Below are positions 53,451-63,149 of a stretch of 64,000 nt of DNA, piece after piece; within the stretch, counting starts at the first letter, position 1; the number at the start of each line of letters is the position of its first letter. The notes under the pieces are model-generated. The model was not told the DNA's origin. It was given only the letters and a program-made list of their open reading frames with translations, and searched no databases. Source of the DNA: Tridacna crocea (taxonomy: Eukaryota; Mollusca; Bivalvia; Cardiida; Cardiidae); contig OX031068.1 of NCBI GenBank assembly GCA_943736015.1, positions 31,926,296-31,990,295 of the forward strand. The letters are read 5' to 3'. The position numbers and the translations under genes were made by a program.

Positions 53451-54759
53451 AAATCTTCAACTGATTAAAAAACTTTCTTACTATTAAACGTTGGAAGATT
53501 TCCAGTCCGTTTAAAAAAAAAAAAAAAAAAACCCATTAACTACATGTATATGTATCTTTAGTTAAATAATTATACACCATGTTATGTTTTTTTTTTTTGA
53601 GTATACGTTGTGCATATAATAAGAAAATAATAATTAACTTTTGACATTTACATTAAAAGTTATAAGTAATAATTACGATAACTCACAGTAAGAGATTCTG
53701 ACTCATCAAACTTCTCTTGTGAAACAAATTTAAGAATGAAAATTCCTAGAATACACAAACACTATCACTAGAATTTATCCAATTTAACACTTTGATATCC
53801 ATTCACTAAAATAACATCCACAACTGTAAATCAGCTAAGTATCAATCATAAACGGCACACAATTTTGACGTGCGCCTATCAAAAACAACACAATACAAGG
53901 AGCACAATTGGCACGTGAAACAACAAACTATACATTTTAATAAAGGTGTATAGTTTTCGACAATCCATGACGAATACCCATCTATTCACATGATTTTTTT
54001 TATGCTTGTTCTTCTTTTGCCTATCAACCTATTCTTTCGTATCATCTCTATGTCTAAGTTTCCCCCATTCGTACAAGAACCTAATTTAACATCGATTATT
54101 AGTATTATAAATATTTTTCTCTTCTTCTTCTATTTATGTTTTATCTATATCTGATCAATCCAGCACCATATAAATATGCTATAATTGTCAGACAACGTGC
54201 GAAGGGTTTTAGAATAAAATGTTATTTAAGTTATGTTGCAGAAAAGAAGTGTACAACACAAGAAAATACCGATACATGAGGAAATGTACATAGTGCTTGC
54301 GATTATATAAACACTCGTTGCAGTCCAACACATTTCTAATAGTTGCACTGTTTCTGGGTATCTGTTTATGACAACTGGAAGTTGAAATTAACTTTTTTTT
54401 TCGGAGTAATCGAGCAGCAATTGTAAATGCATGCATAACGAGTTACAATGTCCGCAGTATTTTTCTCCTTTTGTAACCTTTTAGGTAGTTCTGAACGACT
54501 TACCATTTCGAAGACCCGCGAGTTAAAAAAGATCAGATTTCGCCGTATTCAATGAAATTTAAAACAGAATTACAAACCTCTCCGCTTTTCCTATTGTTTT
54601 ATTTGATATTGAGGAAAAATCTGTTTCTTACAACTTATCTACTACTCAAAGATCGTGACACAGTGAAACGCTTGGAGGAAGAAAAAAGCTTTGGTTTCAT
54701 TATATCCATATAAGTTCTGTTAAGGATCAAGCTAATTTCTTTTCTTTTTCATATATTGT

Positions 54760-54930
54760 TTTTTGATATAAACAGAGGCCGAAACATGTATTTAAGACAA
54801 GAAAATATCATTGCTTCGAGATCTGTAGTACTCGATGGCGTCTGGGTGAATTAACAATTTCGACGCCATCAAAGTGTGCACCGAATCCGACTGCTTGTAA
54901 TAGAAATCAGATCACCTTCAAATTTTTCAT
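54760..54930 (+). pseudogene. Tandem unit II related to exon A (54 kb)
   Basis: After an acceptor-like TATAAACAG the plus strand reads RNMYLRQENIIASRSVVLDG plus VW, followed by GTGAAT, the same donor position as in the array. The segment 54240-54745 before it is homologous to 55130-55720, so the whole ~0.9-1 kb unit was duplicated in tandem. Confidence 0.45.
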
Positions 54931-55344
54931 TTTTTGTTGAAGGAATACAGGTTATATACTCAATAGTTTCCACGTACAAAAAAAGTTGATTGCCCTATTT
55001 AGTAGACTGTATGGAGTTTGCATTGTTTATATAGGTAGAAAGAGTTAAAACAAAAAGAAAATAAGATGCGTCAGGCACTCAATAGCATGCATTTGATCAC
55101 GCGAATGTTCGTGCAAACTAGCTATTTTGTAGAAGTTGTACTTGCACATGGTATCTGTTTTTGACAAAATTAATTGAAGGATGATATAACTTTTTTATCC
55201 CTAAATAATCAAGCAGAAATTGTACATTCACGCATGACATAAAAGTCTAATTGCTGCAGTACTTTTTGCAGAATTTGACATTCTAGGTTTGTTTTTCTAA
55301 ACGACTGATCACTGGAAGAACTGTGTCACGGCCAGAGGTTAGAT

Positions 55345-55500
55345 ATATAAGCACTTGAAACCTGCCTTGCTGTTGAGCTAGCTTTTACAGCGATGCGGTT
55401 TGGTGTATATCTCTTCGTGATAGTTAAGCAACGTGCATTAGGTTAGTGACTGGATGGGTGACCAGGTCGTTGCACGTTACAACTGCATGTTCAACCTATC
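55345..55500 (+). mobile_element. 5S rRNA-derived repeat (SINE3-like or 5S pseudogene)
   Basis: At 55422-55463 the sequence AGTTAAGCAACG, then GGTTAGTGACTGGATGGGTG and ACC, matches the 3' half of eukaryotic 5S rRNA with its internal A box and C box. Only about 60 bp is 5S-like. It lies as an insertion in tandem unit III compared with unit II. Confidence 0.7.
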
Positions 55501-55741
55501 TTATGCCCTCGTATTGAGACATGAAATTAACGATAGTGTATCGGACCCCTCCGCTGTTCCCATGGCTTTCTCGTGATATTGTTGCAAAATCTGCTTCTCG
55601 CAATAAATGGACTACATTTACAAAGATCACTAAAGATCACTAAATGCTGAAAACCTTTAAGAAATACTCTTAATCATCAAAACACCAATATACGTTTTGG
55701 AAAGAATTAAGCTAATTTCTGGGCTTTAATTTTCAAGTAGT

Positions 55742-56037
55742 GTTGGAAGATGTACAAAGTCGGGAAATACAACATTGCTTCGATATCTGTAATTCTCGAT
55801 GGTGTATTGATAAATTCATATTCAGTGATACGTAAACTCGGCAACAAACCCAATCGCTCGCTGAGTAAATTAGATTACCTTCTGGTAGATATTTTTAAAG
55901 GCATACAGAAAGTACATCGCACGAGCGTATTTGTTTACGTTTTCAATACACCCAGAACCTCATCAGCAATTTATATTGATATGGCTCAAAATGTAATGTC
56001 ATCAGAATCAATGGATGAATTAATTTCTACGTTATAA
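55742..56037 (+). CDS. Tandem unit III: open frame of 95 codons related to exon A, unknown product
   Basis: From ATG 55750 the frame reads MYKVGKYNIASISVILDGVL and continues without a stop for 95 codons, ending MDELISTL at TAA 56035-56037. The N-terminal ISVILDGVL part aligns with the SVVLDGV motif of units I and II and with the TVVLDG motif of the minus-strand array. Here the GTGAAT donor is lost (GATAAA) and the frame reads through. The tail RTSSAIYIDMAQNV has a counterpart in unit I. No signal peptide or known domain is seen. It could be a small intact gene, a last exon, or a chance survivor of a decayed family. Confidence 0.35.
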
Positions 56038-56706
56038 GCGTTGACAGATTATCGATCTGTCAAGAAAAGCATACATACTTATTTAGAATTGATAATTGCA
56101 CACATTATTTAGTCCGTGGTACAGAGCTGTCTTTGTCGACAGCCGCTCATGTCACCTTTAACCGCTTTAAAGAACCAAGATATGCATATGGATCTTTCTG
56201 AATTGTGATAGTAAATTTGTCTAAAAATCAATCAGCTTTCGTCATGGGTGGAATGTTGAAAGATAACATTTTTTTAAATGGAAAAAATAAAGTTTTATAA
56301 GGTATGTGGTCAGTAGACAGGTGAACAGGTTTCATTATTACCCTATGAATGTTTTCCAGAATTATTGAAATATCTGATGTTAGGGTCGAAGAATAATGGT
56401 ACTGCGTCAAATCGGTTTTCAAGGAACCTATGGTGCACTTTATATCATATCAACACTAAGCTATATCTTGATACAAAAGATAAACTTTTGACATTTGACA
56501 TTTATGATTCGGCGCAAGTTCGACACTTATGGCTTGATGAAAAAAAACAGAATATATGTGAAATGTCATCTGTCAGTTGCTCTAAATGCATCTCGGAAGT
56601 ATGCAAGCGAAAATAATAACGCTTCAAGAAACCAATGAAACAACTTATCACATAGATGGATTATGTAGGAGTTCACAGCTATTAATGCTGACCTTTTTAC
56701 TTACCA

Positions 56707-56901
56707 GCAGTGCTCCAGATAGAGGGAGTGATTTTGATTTCAAGATTGAAAATGTTAATCATTCTCCATTAAATCCTATGTTATGGAAACTCATTAGAAT
56801 CGTCTCATCGAGACGATTCTAATGAGTACCCACAACATAGGGTTTGGAAGAGAAATAATGGATTTAGAATACCATCACCCCCTCTTATCTGGAGCTCTGT
56901 T
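56707..56901 (+). mobile_element. CAGAGCTCC...element, most complete copy
   Basis: Left end CAGTGCTCCAGATAGAGGG, right end CCCTCTTATCTGGAGCTCTG. Central hairpin CTCATTAGAATCGTCTC with mirror GAGACGATTCTAATGAG. Confidence 0.85.
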
Positions 56902-57110
56902 ACCAGGGACATTTTTACTTTAGCAACCAAGTTCTGCTATTGTCGTTTTATGCGCTAAAACCAATCCATATATTGACATATGATCAAACAACGTTTCAGT
57001 TAATCTTTATCCTGCTAAATAAATTAGGCGAAGCTTTCCAGTTAATATTGAAAAAAAAAATCAGATGGTGCTCTATCAAATTTATGTCGAAGACTAAAAC
57101 TTTCTCCTTA

Positions 57111-57183
57111 TCAGACAGTACAGATCCAAGAACAGACTGCATCCACGTTCTGTACAGTCCGGATTTGGTCTCGACTGTTCGGA
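57111..57183 (+). mobile_element. Decayed GATCAGACTG hairpin element
   Basis: ATCAGACAGTACAGATCC, CAGACTGCATCCACG, TCTCGACTGTTCGG. Confidence 0.6.
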
Positions 57184-57261
57184 AAAGGTCAGAGAGATAC
57201 GCTTAACAACCTGATGGTTATAGAACTATAATAAAATTATTAAATCTACCTCCAGTTCACC

Positions 57262-57530
57262 TTAACCATGCACCAAAAAATCCCAAGTTTTCATGATTCT
57301 GACGAAGAAGACTTTGAAACATTTTGGGAAAATAAGAAAATCCTGATAGCCGGCATCTTCTCCCTTTGGCTCAGATTTTACCATACCAAAGACAATTTTC
57401 ACCCTTGGAGCCATATTTCGTCGGTTTACTTCAAAACCTCGTAACTACAGCTTGTTTTCAAGCTGTAGTTAAGACGTTTTTGATGTAAACCGACGATTTG
57501 TTTCCTGCGACTGCATGTATCGCTCAATCT
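57262..57530 (-). mobile_element. Decayed TTAA-MITE carrying a nested hairpin element
   Basis: TTAA 57262-57265, CCATGCACCAAAAAATCCC, weak hairpin at 57330-57365, then GAGCCATATTTCG. A CTCGTAACTACAG element interrupts it at 57419-57497. The interrupted block resumes as CTGCGACTGCATG. Confidence 0.6.
57419..57497. mobile_element. CTCGTAACTACAG hairpin element nested in a MITE
   Basis: CGTCGGTTTACTTC and GTAAACCGACGA ends. Loop region GCTTGTTTTCAAGC is a palindrome itself. Confidence 0.8.
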
Positions 57531-57534
57531 CGAG

Positions 57535-57640
57535 GGAAAAAAAAATTTTTGAGAAAATGTTTGAAAAGGAGACAATACTGGTAATCTTTGTTTTTATTCC
57601 CTTTTCCAACATTTTTTTCTATCCTGTCATAATTTATTTT
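57535..57640. mobile_element. Hairpin fragment of the TTAA-MITE type
   Basis: AAAATGTTTGAAAAGGAGAC, an apex ACTGGTAATC and CCCTTTTCCAACATTT are recognisable but decayed. Confidence 0.4.
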
Positions 57641-58974
57641 AACTTTTTTTTGTTTTTAATTCTGTTGTTTTTGGCAGTGCATGGCTAATCATTTGATCAG
57701 ATAAGTCAGTTGCATTACAATAGGTGTTTTTAAAAAAAATAAAGCTAGACTTAAAAAAGAAATAATAAAAAAACCACATCATATTTGTTTATATTGCGGC
57801 TGTTTTGTTTCATTCAGATTGCAAAATTTGGACCAATGTAAATCTAATTTCCAACTACACCTTCAGTCTTCGATAAACATGGACATGACTTGCTTAGGTT
57901 ACTAGCGCTAAACGTGAGGCAACAATATGTAGTACATCAGTAACTCCGTGGCAAGCATGAGGCGTAGCATAGAAAAGAACTCCGAATATTTAAAAAAAAA
58001 AATACTGTTTTCATGGTCTAAAAATAGCTACGGTTCCACTGCCAAAAGCCGATTTTTCTGATCGTTTCTGATCACACAGAGATAAAATGTTTCTAAACCG
58101 TCTTATGAAAAACTAAAGCATACGCATATAATGTCTCTCAGTTTGAACGATCAGAAGTGATAATAGAACGAAGTAAGAGAGATGAATAATTAATAACGGA
58201 CATGTTCCCGTTCCCCGTACCGCTCCTAAATCCATTACTTATCAAGTAGTAACTCTCCATTTAAATGTACTACACTTGATTGATAATCTGAAAGATAATC
58301 TACTCTATCTTTACAGACTTTTCCTTACTTCATACCAGACGATATTTTTTAATTATTATCTTCCTTTCATTGGATTACCAGGATTTCTCAGCGTATAACT
58401 ATCTTGAATTACATCACTAGTGATTTTGTAGTGTGGTGAAGATAAAGTTAAAGAATATTTTGCCGGATGTGACATTCCCACATGTATTTGAGAAATTCTT
58501 GCGAAATATCTAAAAATACATTCAGATGCCATGCATTAATTGAACGAAATGCCACTGAGATTTTCTCATGCACTTCTTTTTCTTATACATTGCTGGTTCG
58601 CAAACAATGGTCTAGCTAGGGTCAGTGATGGACAATGTTTGAAACAGCTCCCTATGACATGTACCGTGATTTAAGGTCTTCTTAACTCAGTGAACGATGA
58701 AAGTCAACGTCTGTCGTTAGATGCTCTAAAAATAAAAGTTTTAGTAAAAATAGGACAAGTATTTGCTATACAAATAAGACGGCTATTTATATGTGATAAT
58801 CTTTCTCTGTCTATTTATGAACACATAATTATATAGTGCCTTTGTTTAAAACAGTGGAAAACGGCGCCTTTGTTTATAACAGACGGACTATTGCAGATGA
58901 CATCGTGAAGAAAAATACAGCTATAAATATATATACAGCTATAGATATATAAGAAACATGAGATACCAGACGCT
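57641..58974. other. No recognisable feature
   Basis: AT-rich DNA without repeats that I recognise; the longest hairpin-free stretch in the window. Confidence 0.5.
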
Positions 58975-59155
58975 TAAAATCTTTTACCAGATGATCACGT
59001 CATTTAACGAGGGAAAAATCAGAATTCTTCTTCTCTCGCCATGTTTTCAACTCATTCGAAAACAAATTCCGTTATTTGAGGCACAAAGCTTGTCTAAAAA
59101 TGCTTTGACTTTGGACAAGTCCAACATTTTGTAGTTTGTTTATGGGTTTTTTCAA
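58975..59155 (-). mobile_element. Very decayed TTAA-MITE
   Basis: ATGCTTTGACTTTGGACAAG and TTTGTAGTTTGTTTATGGG recall the R-side block; the hairpin is mostly gone. Confidence 0.4.
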
Positions 59156-60114
59156 GGTGCTGTCATCAGTAATGTCTTGTTTACTATATATGGAACTAAT
59201 TGACATGATAAACAACATTCGTGTTTCCCATCTTTCCTTTAATTGACGCCTACTAGGGTATACTAATTATACGTGTTCCACTTAATTTATAAGGAACAAA
59301 TATCGCCATTGATATTTCCTTGGTCTCACCCGCCGTGATATCTCTGAAATAATGTTGAAAGTGGCATTAAAAACTTTCACTCGAAAAACAAGAACTCGTT
59401 CAAAAGATGGTTAAGAACTGATGGAGGAAAAGTAAACACGAAACCTGCTGCTCATGACGGACAGATAGATAGACAGACTAGCTAATTTCAGTATATCAGA
59501 GAACTTGTTATTCGTGTGGATGCATCTTCGCAAGCCATGATTACGATCACTACGTGGATCTTACCTTGGCAGATCGAGCCCGATTTCGAAATTTCTGCGA
59601 TACACCCCCCCCCCCCCATTGGATGCTGGTTATTACCCACCTTTACATCATATATCTTATAGCAGATGAAATATCGTTTTACAAACCACTTACAATTACA
59701 ATAATTCAACATGAAGTAATAACCACAAACGCACTTCGACATTCCATGGTCAGGTGCTGTAATATAGCCTAAAACCTCTGATAATTTATTGATCACACTG
59801 AAACCTTCTGTAAATACTGTTCGTCAATGTTTTTTGGGGTAATAAATCATTACAGATCCTGCACACATTCACGGAAGTATTCATGTTTACTGTCTATTTT
59901 TATCCGAAAGGTCGCGACCCTGTTCTATTTCATTCGTGCAGTTAAAGCTAGCTTGCAACCAATGAAAGTGCGTATCAGGGTATGTAAAAATCCAGCTCGA
60001 TCTGCCAAGGGTAGAGTAGCCTAGTGGTTCGTCGCCCTTGACTTGCGAAGATGGTGGATGGGGTATATCCCTTCGCCCCCCCCCCCCAAACTGCATAGTC
60101 CAGAGTCTCACCCC
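59156..60114. other. No supported gene
   Basis: CTTGGCAGATCGAGCCCG at 59563 and GCTCGATCTGCCAAGGG at 59995 are mirrored (about 17 bp, 430 bp apart). Poly-C runs are at 59606 and 60077. A 102-codon minus frame in between is not supported. Confidence 0.45.
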
Positions 60115-60332
60115 TTAACTAGAAACAATTCCATATTTCAACAACCTTGAAGAAAAAGAGATCTGAAAACATTATGGAAAAATGAGAAAATACTGATAAT
60201 CAGCATTTTCTCCTTTTCCCACAATGCTTTCTTCTCTTTCAGAGAAAGCATCTCGTCATTCGGTCCATATTTAATTGTTGTCTACAAATGCTTTGTATTT
60301 GGACAAGTTGTAAATTATTCGACTTGATCGAC
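60115..60332 (-). mobile_element. TTAA-MITE, decayed ends
   Basis: TTAA 60115-60118, CTAGAAACAATTCC, apex ACTGATAATCAGC, GTCTACAAATGC block. Confidence 0.65.
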
Positions 60333-60454
60333 CTAATTCATTTACAAAGCACCTTGACATGTGAGATTTTATGTTTTTTTTTCGAATTTAAGAGGACTTT
60401 GGTTCGATTTCAATAGTATAAGTCTTTCAATAACGCATCTTTGTGGATTGCTAA

Positions 60455-60728
60455 AATTTATCGCCGCCACCGGTTTCCCATATGGGCGACGCCCCCTGAA
60501 GGCTGTTAGTATTGTTACGGGATATAGTGCAGATACACGACGAAACCCATCCTAACTTTCGCCTGGTTTTTAACGTGCTCGGGGTATAGCACCGGCCAAC
60601 AGGATCTCGGTTTAACGTCTCATCCGAAAGACTGTAAGTAATTTTAGAAGGTCAGCTGTGGGGATCGAGCCCACACCCTCATGATCACGAGTCCTCCGCT
60701 CTACCAACTGAGCTATGTAGGCTGGTCC
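60455..60728 (-). mobile_element. tRNA-derived SINE
   Basis: On the minus strand: CTACATAGCTCAGTTGGTAG head, GGGCTCGATCCCC B box, AGCACGTTAAAAACCAGG, GGGGGCGTCGCCC and ACCGGTGGCGGCGATAAA. Third member of its family. Confidence 0.85.
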
Positions 60729-60852
60729 ACCCATCTGGATCTTCTGTCCTTTACTTATAAAGAAGCGGCTTCTTCTTATTATTAGTTGTACGAAGAATAC
60801 CCACCGTGAATTTATTTAAAGATCAATGCCTATATCATTTAATCCCTAATCT

Positions 60853-61056
60853 TTAACCTTGTACCGTACAAGCCCCAGATTTAACGACCTTGACGACAAA
60901 GACTATCGGAAACATTGTTGGGAAAGTAGAAACTTCAGCTCACAAGCTCACAATGCTTTCAATCCTTTCAGGGACAAGTCCGATTTTTTGAGGCACATTT
61001 TGTCGTCAGCAAATGCTTTCAAGTTAAACAAGTCTAAAATGTTTCTAAATGGTTAA
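60853..61056 (-). mobile_element. TTAA-MITE with scrambled hairpin
   Basis: TTAA 60853-60856 and 61053-61056. The centre CTTCAGCTCACAAGCTCAC has lost the palindrome. Confidence 0.7.
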
Positions 61057-61062
61057 AATTTA

Positions 61063-61232
61063 ACATTGTGGGAAAAGGAGAAAGTGCTGGTAAACAGCAT
61101 TTTCTCCTTTTCCCACAATATTTTCTGCTCTTCTAAAGTCAAGTTTCAATTTTTGAGTCACGTTTATTCTGTCGTATGCAATTGCCTTTAATTTGGACAA
61201 ATCTAAAATTTTGTCGTTTGGTAAAGAGTTAA
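61063..61232 (-). mobile_element. Left-truncated TTAA-MITE
   Basis: Begins at AACATTGTGGGAAAAGG, apex GCTGGTAAACAGC, ends GTCGTTTGGTAAAGAG plus TTAA 61229-61232. Confidence 0.8.
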
Positions 61233-61649
61233 ACAATACGCGAGCCATAAGGATGGTCATTAATAAGAAATGTTCTACGGTATCCTAAATTAGAAGTTCC
61301 AACATTTCTAGCCATAGCAATTGTTGTTTACCACAGAAACGTCATGCATAACCTTTAAAGATACATGTGTACTCGTTTTCAAACATCTTTCAACAAGTTT
61401 TTATTCCATTTTTATCCTTTTTGTGCTATTTGTCGAAGACAATACCACTATGATTTCAATATTGAATTTTGAAGACCATATATTGGGATTTGTGCAAAGC
61501 CAAAGGAAATAAACCCAATTAAACTCATTTTTCTCAGGCATATGAATTTTTTGGTAGCTCTCAGATATGTAACTGGAAGTGGTATGTTAAAATAAACTGA
61601 GCGAGGCCATCGATCGTAGAATGATCTTTTGACGTTCAGGAAATTGACC
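61233..61649. other. No recognisable feature
   Basis: Unique-looking DNA; short frames only. Confidence 0.5.
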
Positions 61650-61750
61650 AATGGCAAAAAGTTTCGACCCAAGTCAGCCTGCGCAATACGCGCAGGCTGA
61701 CTTGGCTCGATACTCTTTTGCAGATGTACCAAACGCCCTTTTTCACACGG
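61650..61750. mobile_element. GTCAGCCTGCGC hairpin with CCCTTTTTCACACGG end
   Basis: CCAAGTCAGCCTGCGCAATA and GCGCAGGCTGACTTGG pair perfectly; AAAAAGTTTCGACCC and GCTCGATACTCTTTT are the outer arms. Confidence 0.7.
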
Positions 61751-61960
61751 AGCACGACTTATATATGTACGCATAAGTATGACGACAATATACGTACCTT
61801 AAAGATATGTGGATCCTTAAAAAACAAAACCTTTCTAAACGATAACCAGGTTTTACAGCAAGGTCGAATGGAAATTTGAACATTGTTGGAAAAGAAGAAA
61901 TGCTGATGGGCAGCATCCCACCGCCCTCACTTTTTTCCTTTTTTTATTATTTGTAATCAT

Positions 61961-62178
61961 TTAACCCTTTACCACACAATCCGTACTTTTGACGACTCGG
62001 GAAAGTAGCCTGTAGAAAACATTGTGGGAAAAGAGAAAAATGCTGCTCAGCATTTTCTCCTTTTCCAACAATGTTTTCTATCCTTTAAATTTAAAAAATT
62101 CAGTCTATTTTATTTTGTCGTCTGCAAATGCTATCGATTTGGACAAACCTAAAATTTTGTGGTTTGGTAATTAGTTAA
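61961..62178 (-). mobile_element. TTAA-MITE with shortened apex
   Basis: TTAA 61961-61964 and 62175-62178. The apex is reduced to TGCTGCTCAGCA, still palindromic. Confidence 0.85.
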
Positions 62179-62255
62179 ACTAAATCTTTTATATCGTCTG
62201 CAAACGTTTTCAATGCGGACTATTCTAAAATTCTGTCAACTAACAAAACAGTTAA
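62179..62255 (-). mobile_element. Partial repeat of the TTAA-MITE right end
   Basis: CGTCTGCAAACGTTTTC to CTAACAAAACAGTTAA directly follows a complete copy, as if the right end had been duplicated. Confidence 0.55.
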
Positions 62256-62282
62256 AGGCAGGAATAATTAGTTCTGTTTAAG

Positions 62283-62660
62283 AAATAATCTTCTTTCTAT
62301 CGTGGTATATCGTTCAATAAACCACAGTTGTGAGTTATGAGGCACAATAAATAATCCACGAGGGCGATAGCCCGAGTGGGTTATTCATTGTGCCTCATAA
62401 CTCACAACGTGGTTTATTGAACGATATACCACGATAGGAAGAAGATTATTTCGATTCTAACATGGCCAATTCTAAATGAAAGGAAAACAAGTTCAAACTG
62501 AGAGTAAAAACGCGGATGAAGATTATGTTCCATTGAATAACTCACTCATTGAATGACGTCATTCGATATAGGATGACGTCACTCTACATGGATTGTCTCA
62601 GATTTTACCACGTTTTCCTTGCACTGTGTTATAGAGCCAAAGTCGCGTGTCATGTTAGAA
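62283..62660. mobile_element. AAACCAC foldback with right outer arm
   Basis: Arms of about 75 bp at 62284-62451 pair around the apex GGGCGATAGCCC. The right outer arm (ATTGAATGACGTCATTCG, GCACTGTGTTATAGAGCC) matches the left arm at 35034-35160 in reverse. Confidence 0.82.
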
Positions 62661-62667
62661 TATTGAT

Positions 62668-62896
62668 TTTACCCTTTACCATATAATCCCGTGTTATAAT
62701 GAGCCTGGGAATTTAGACTTCTGAAAACTGTGTGGGAAAAGGAGAAAATGCTGGTAACCAGCATTTTCTCCTTTTCCCACAATGTTTCTAACCTTTCAGA
62801 AACATAACCAATCATTCGAGCCACATTTAATTTGTCGTCTGTAAATACTCCCATTTTGGACCAGTCTATAATTCTTTTAGTTCGGTAAAGTGTTAA
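62668..62896 (-). mobile_element. TTAA-MITE
   Basis: TTTA 62668-62671, CCCTTTACCATATAATCCC, apex GCTGGTAACCAGC, end GTTCGGTAAAGTG plus TTAA 62893-62896. Confidence 0.85.
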
Positions 62897-63066
62897 GTGT
62901 AGTAGAATTAAGCATTACAATTATTTCTGCAAACTGTACTTCATAAATTCCTGAGAATATATCTTTTATCTCCACATTTAATTTGTCGTCTGCAAATACT
63001 TCCATTTGGACCAGTCTATAATTCTTTTAGTTTGGTAAAGTGTTAAATGTAGTATAATTAAGCTTT
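62818..63066 (+). repeat. Tandem duplication of a MITE right end plus flank
   Basis: The block from CCACATTTAATTTGTCGTC through GTAAAGTGTTAA to AATTAAGC at 62819-62910 recurs at 62972-63065, with few differences. It lies less than 100 bp from the acceptor of the secretory-precursor exon. Confidence 0.8.
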
Positions 63067-63099
63067 ACACTTATTTCTGTACTCGCTAAATTCCTCAGA

Positions 63100-63134
63100 A
63101 TATATCTTTTATCTCTCCTTTTGTCTATTTCCAG
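63100..63134 (+). other. 3' splice acceptor of the secretory-precursor exon
   Basis: A pyrimidine-rich run ends in CCAG at 63131-63134, directly before CTGAGTCGAGGACGT and the ATG at 63150. It implies at least one upstream, probably non-coding, exon. I could not locate that exon in the repeat-filled DNA to the left. Confidence 0.65.
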
Positions 63135-63149
63135 CTGAGTCGAGGACGT

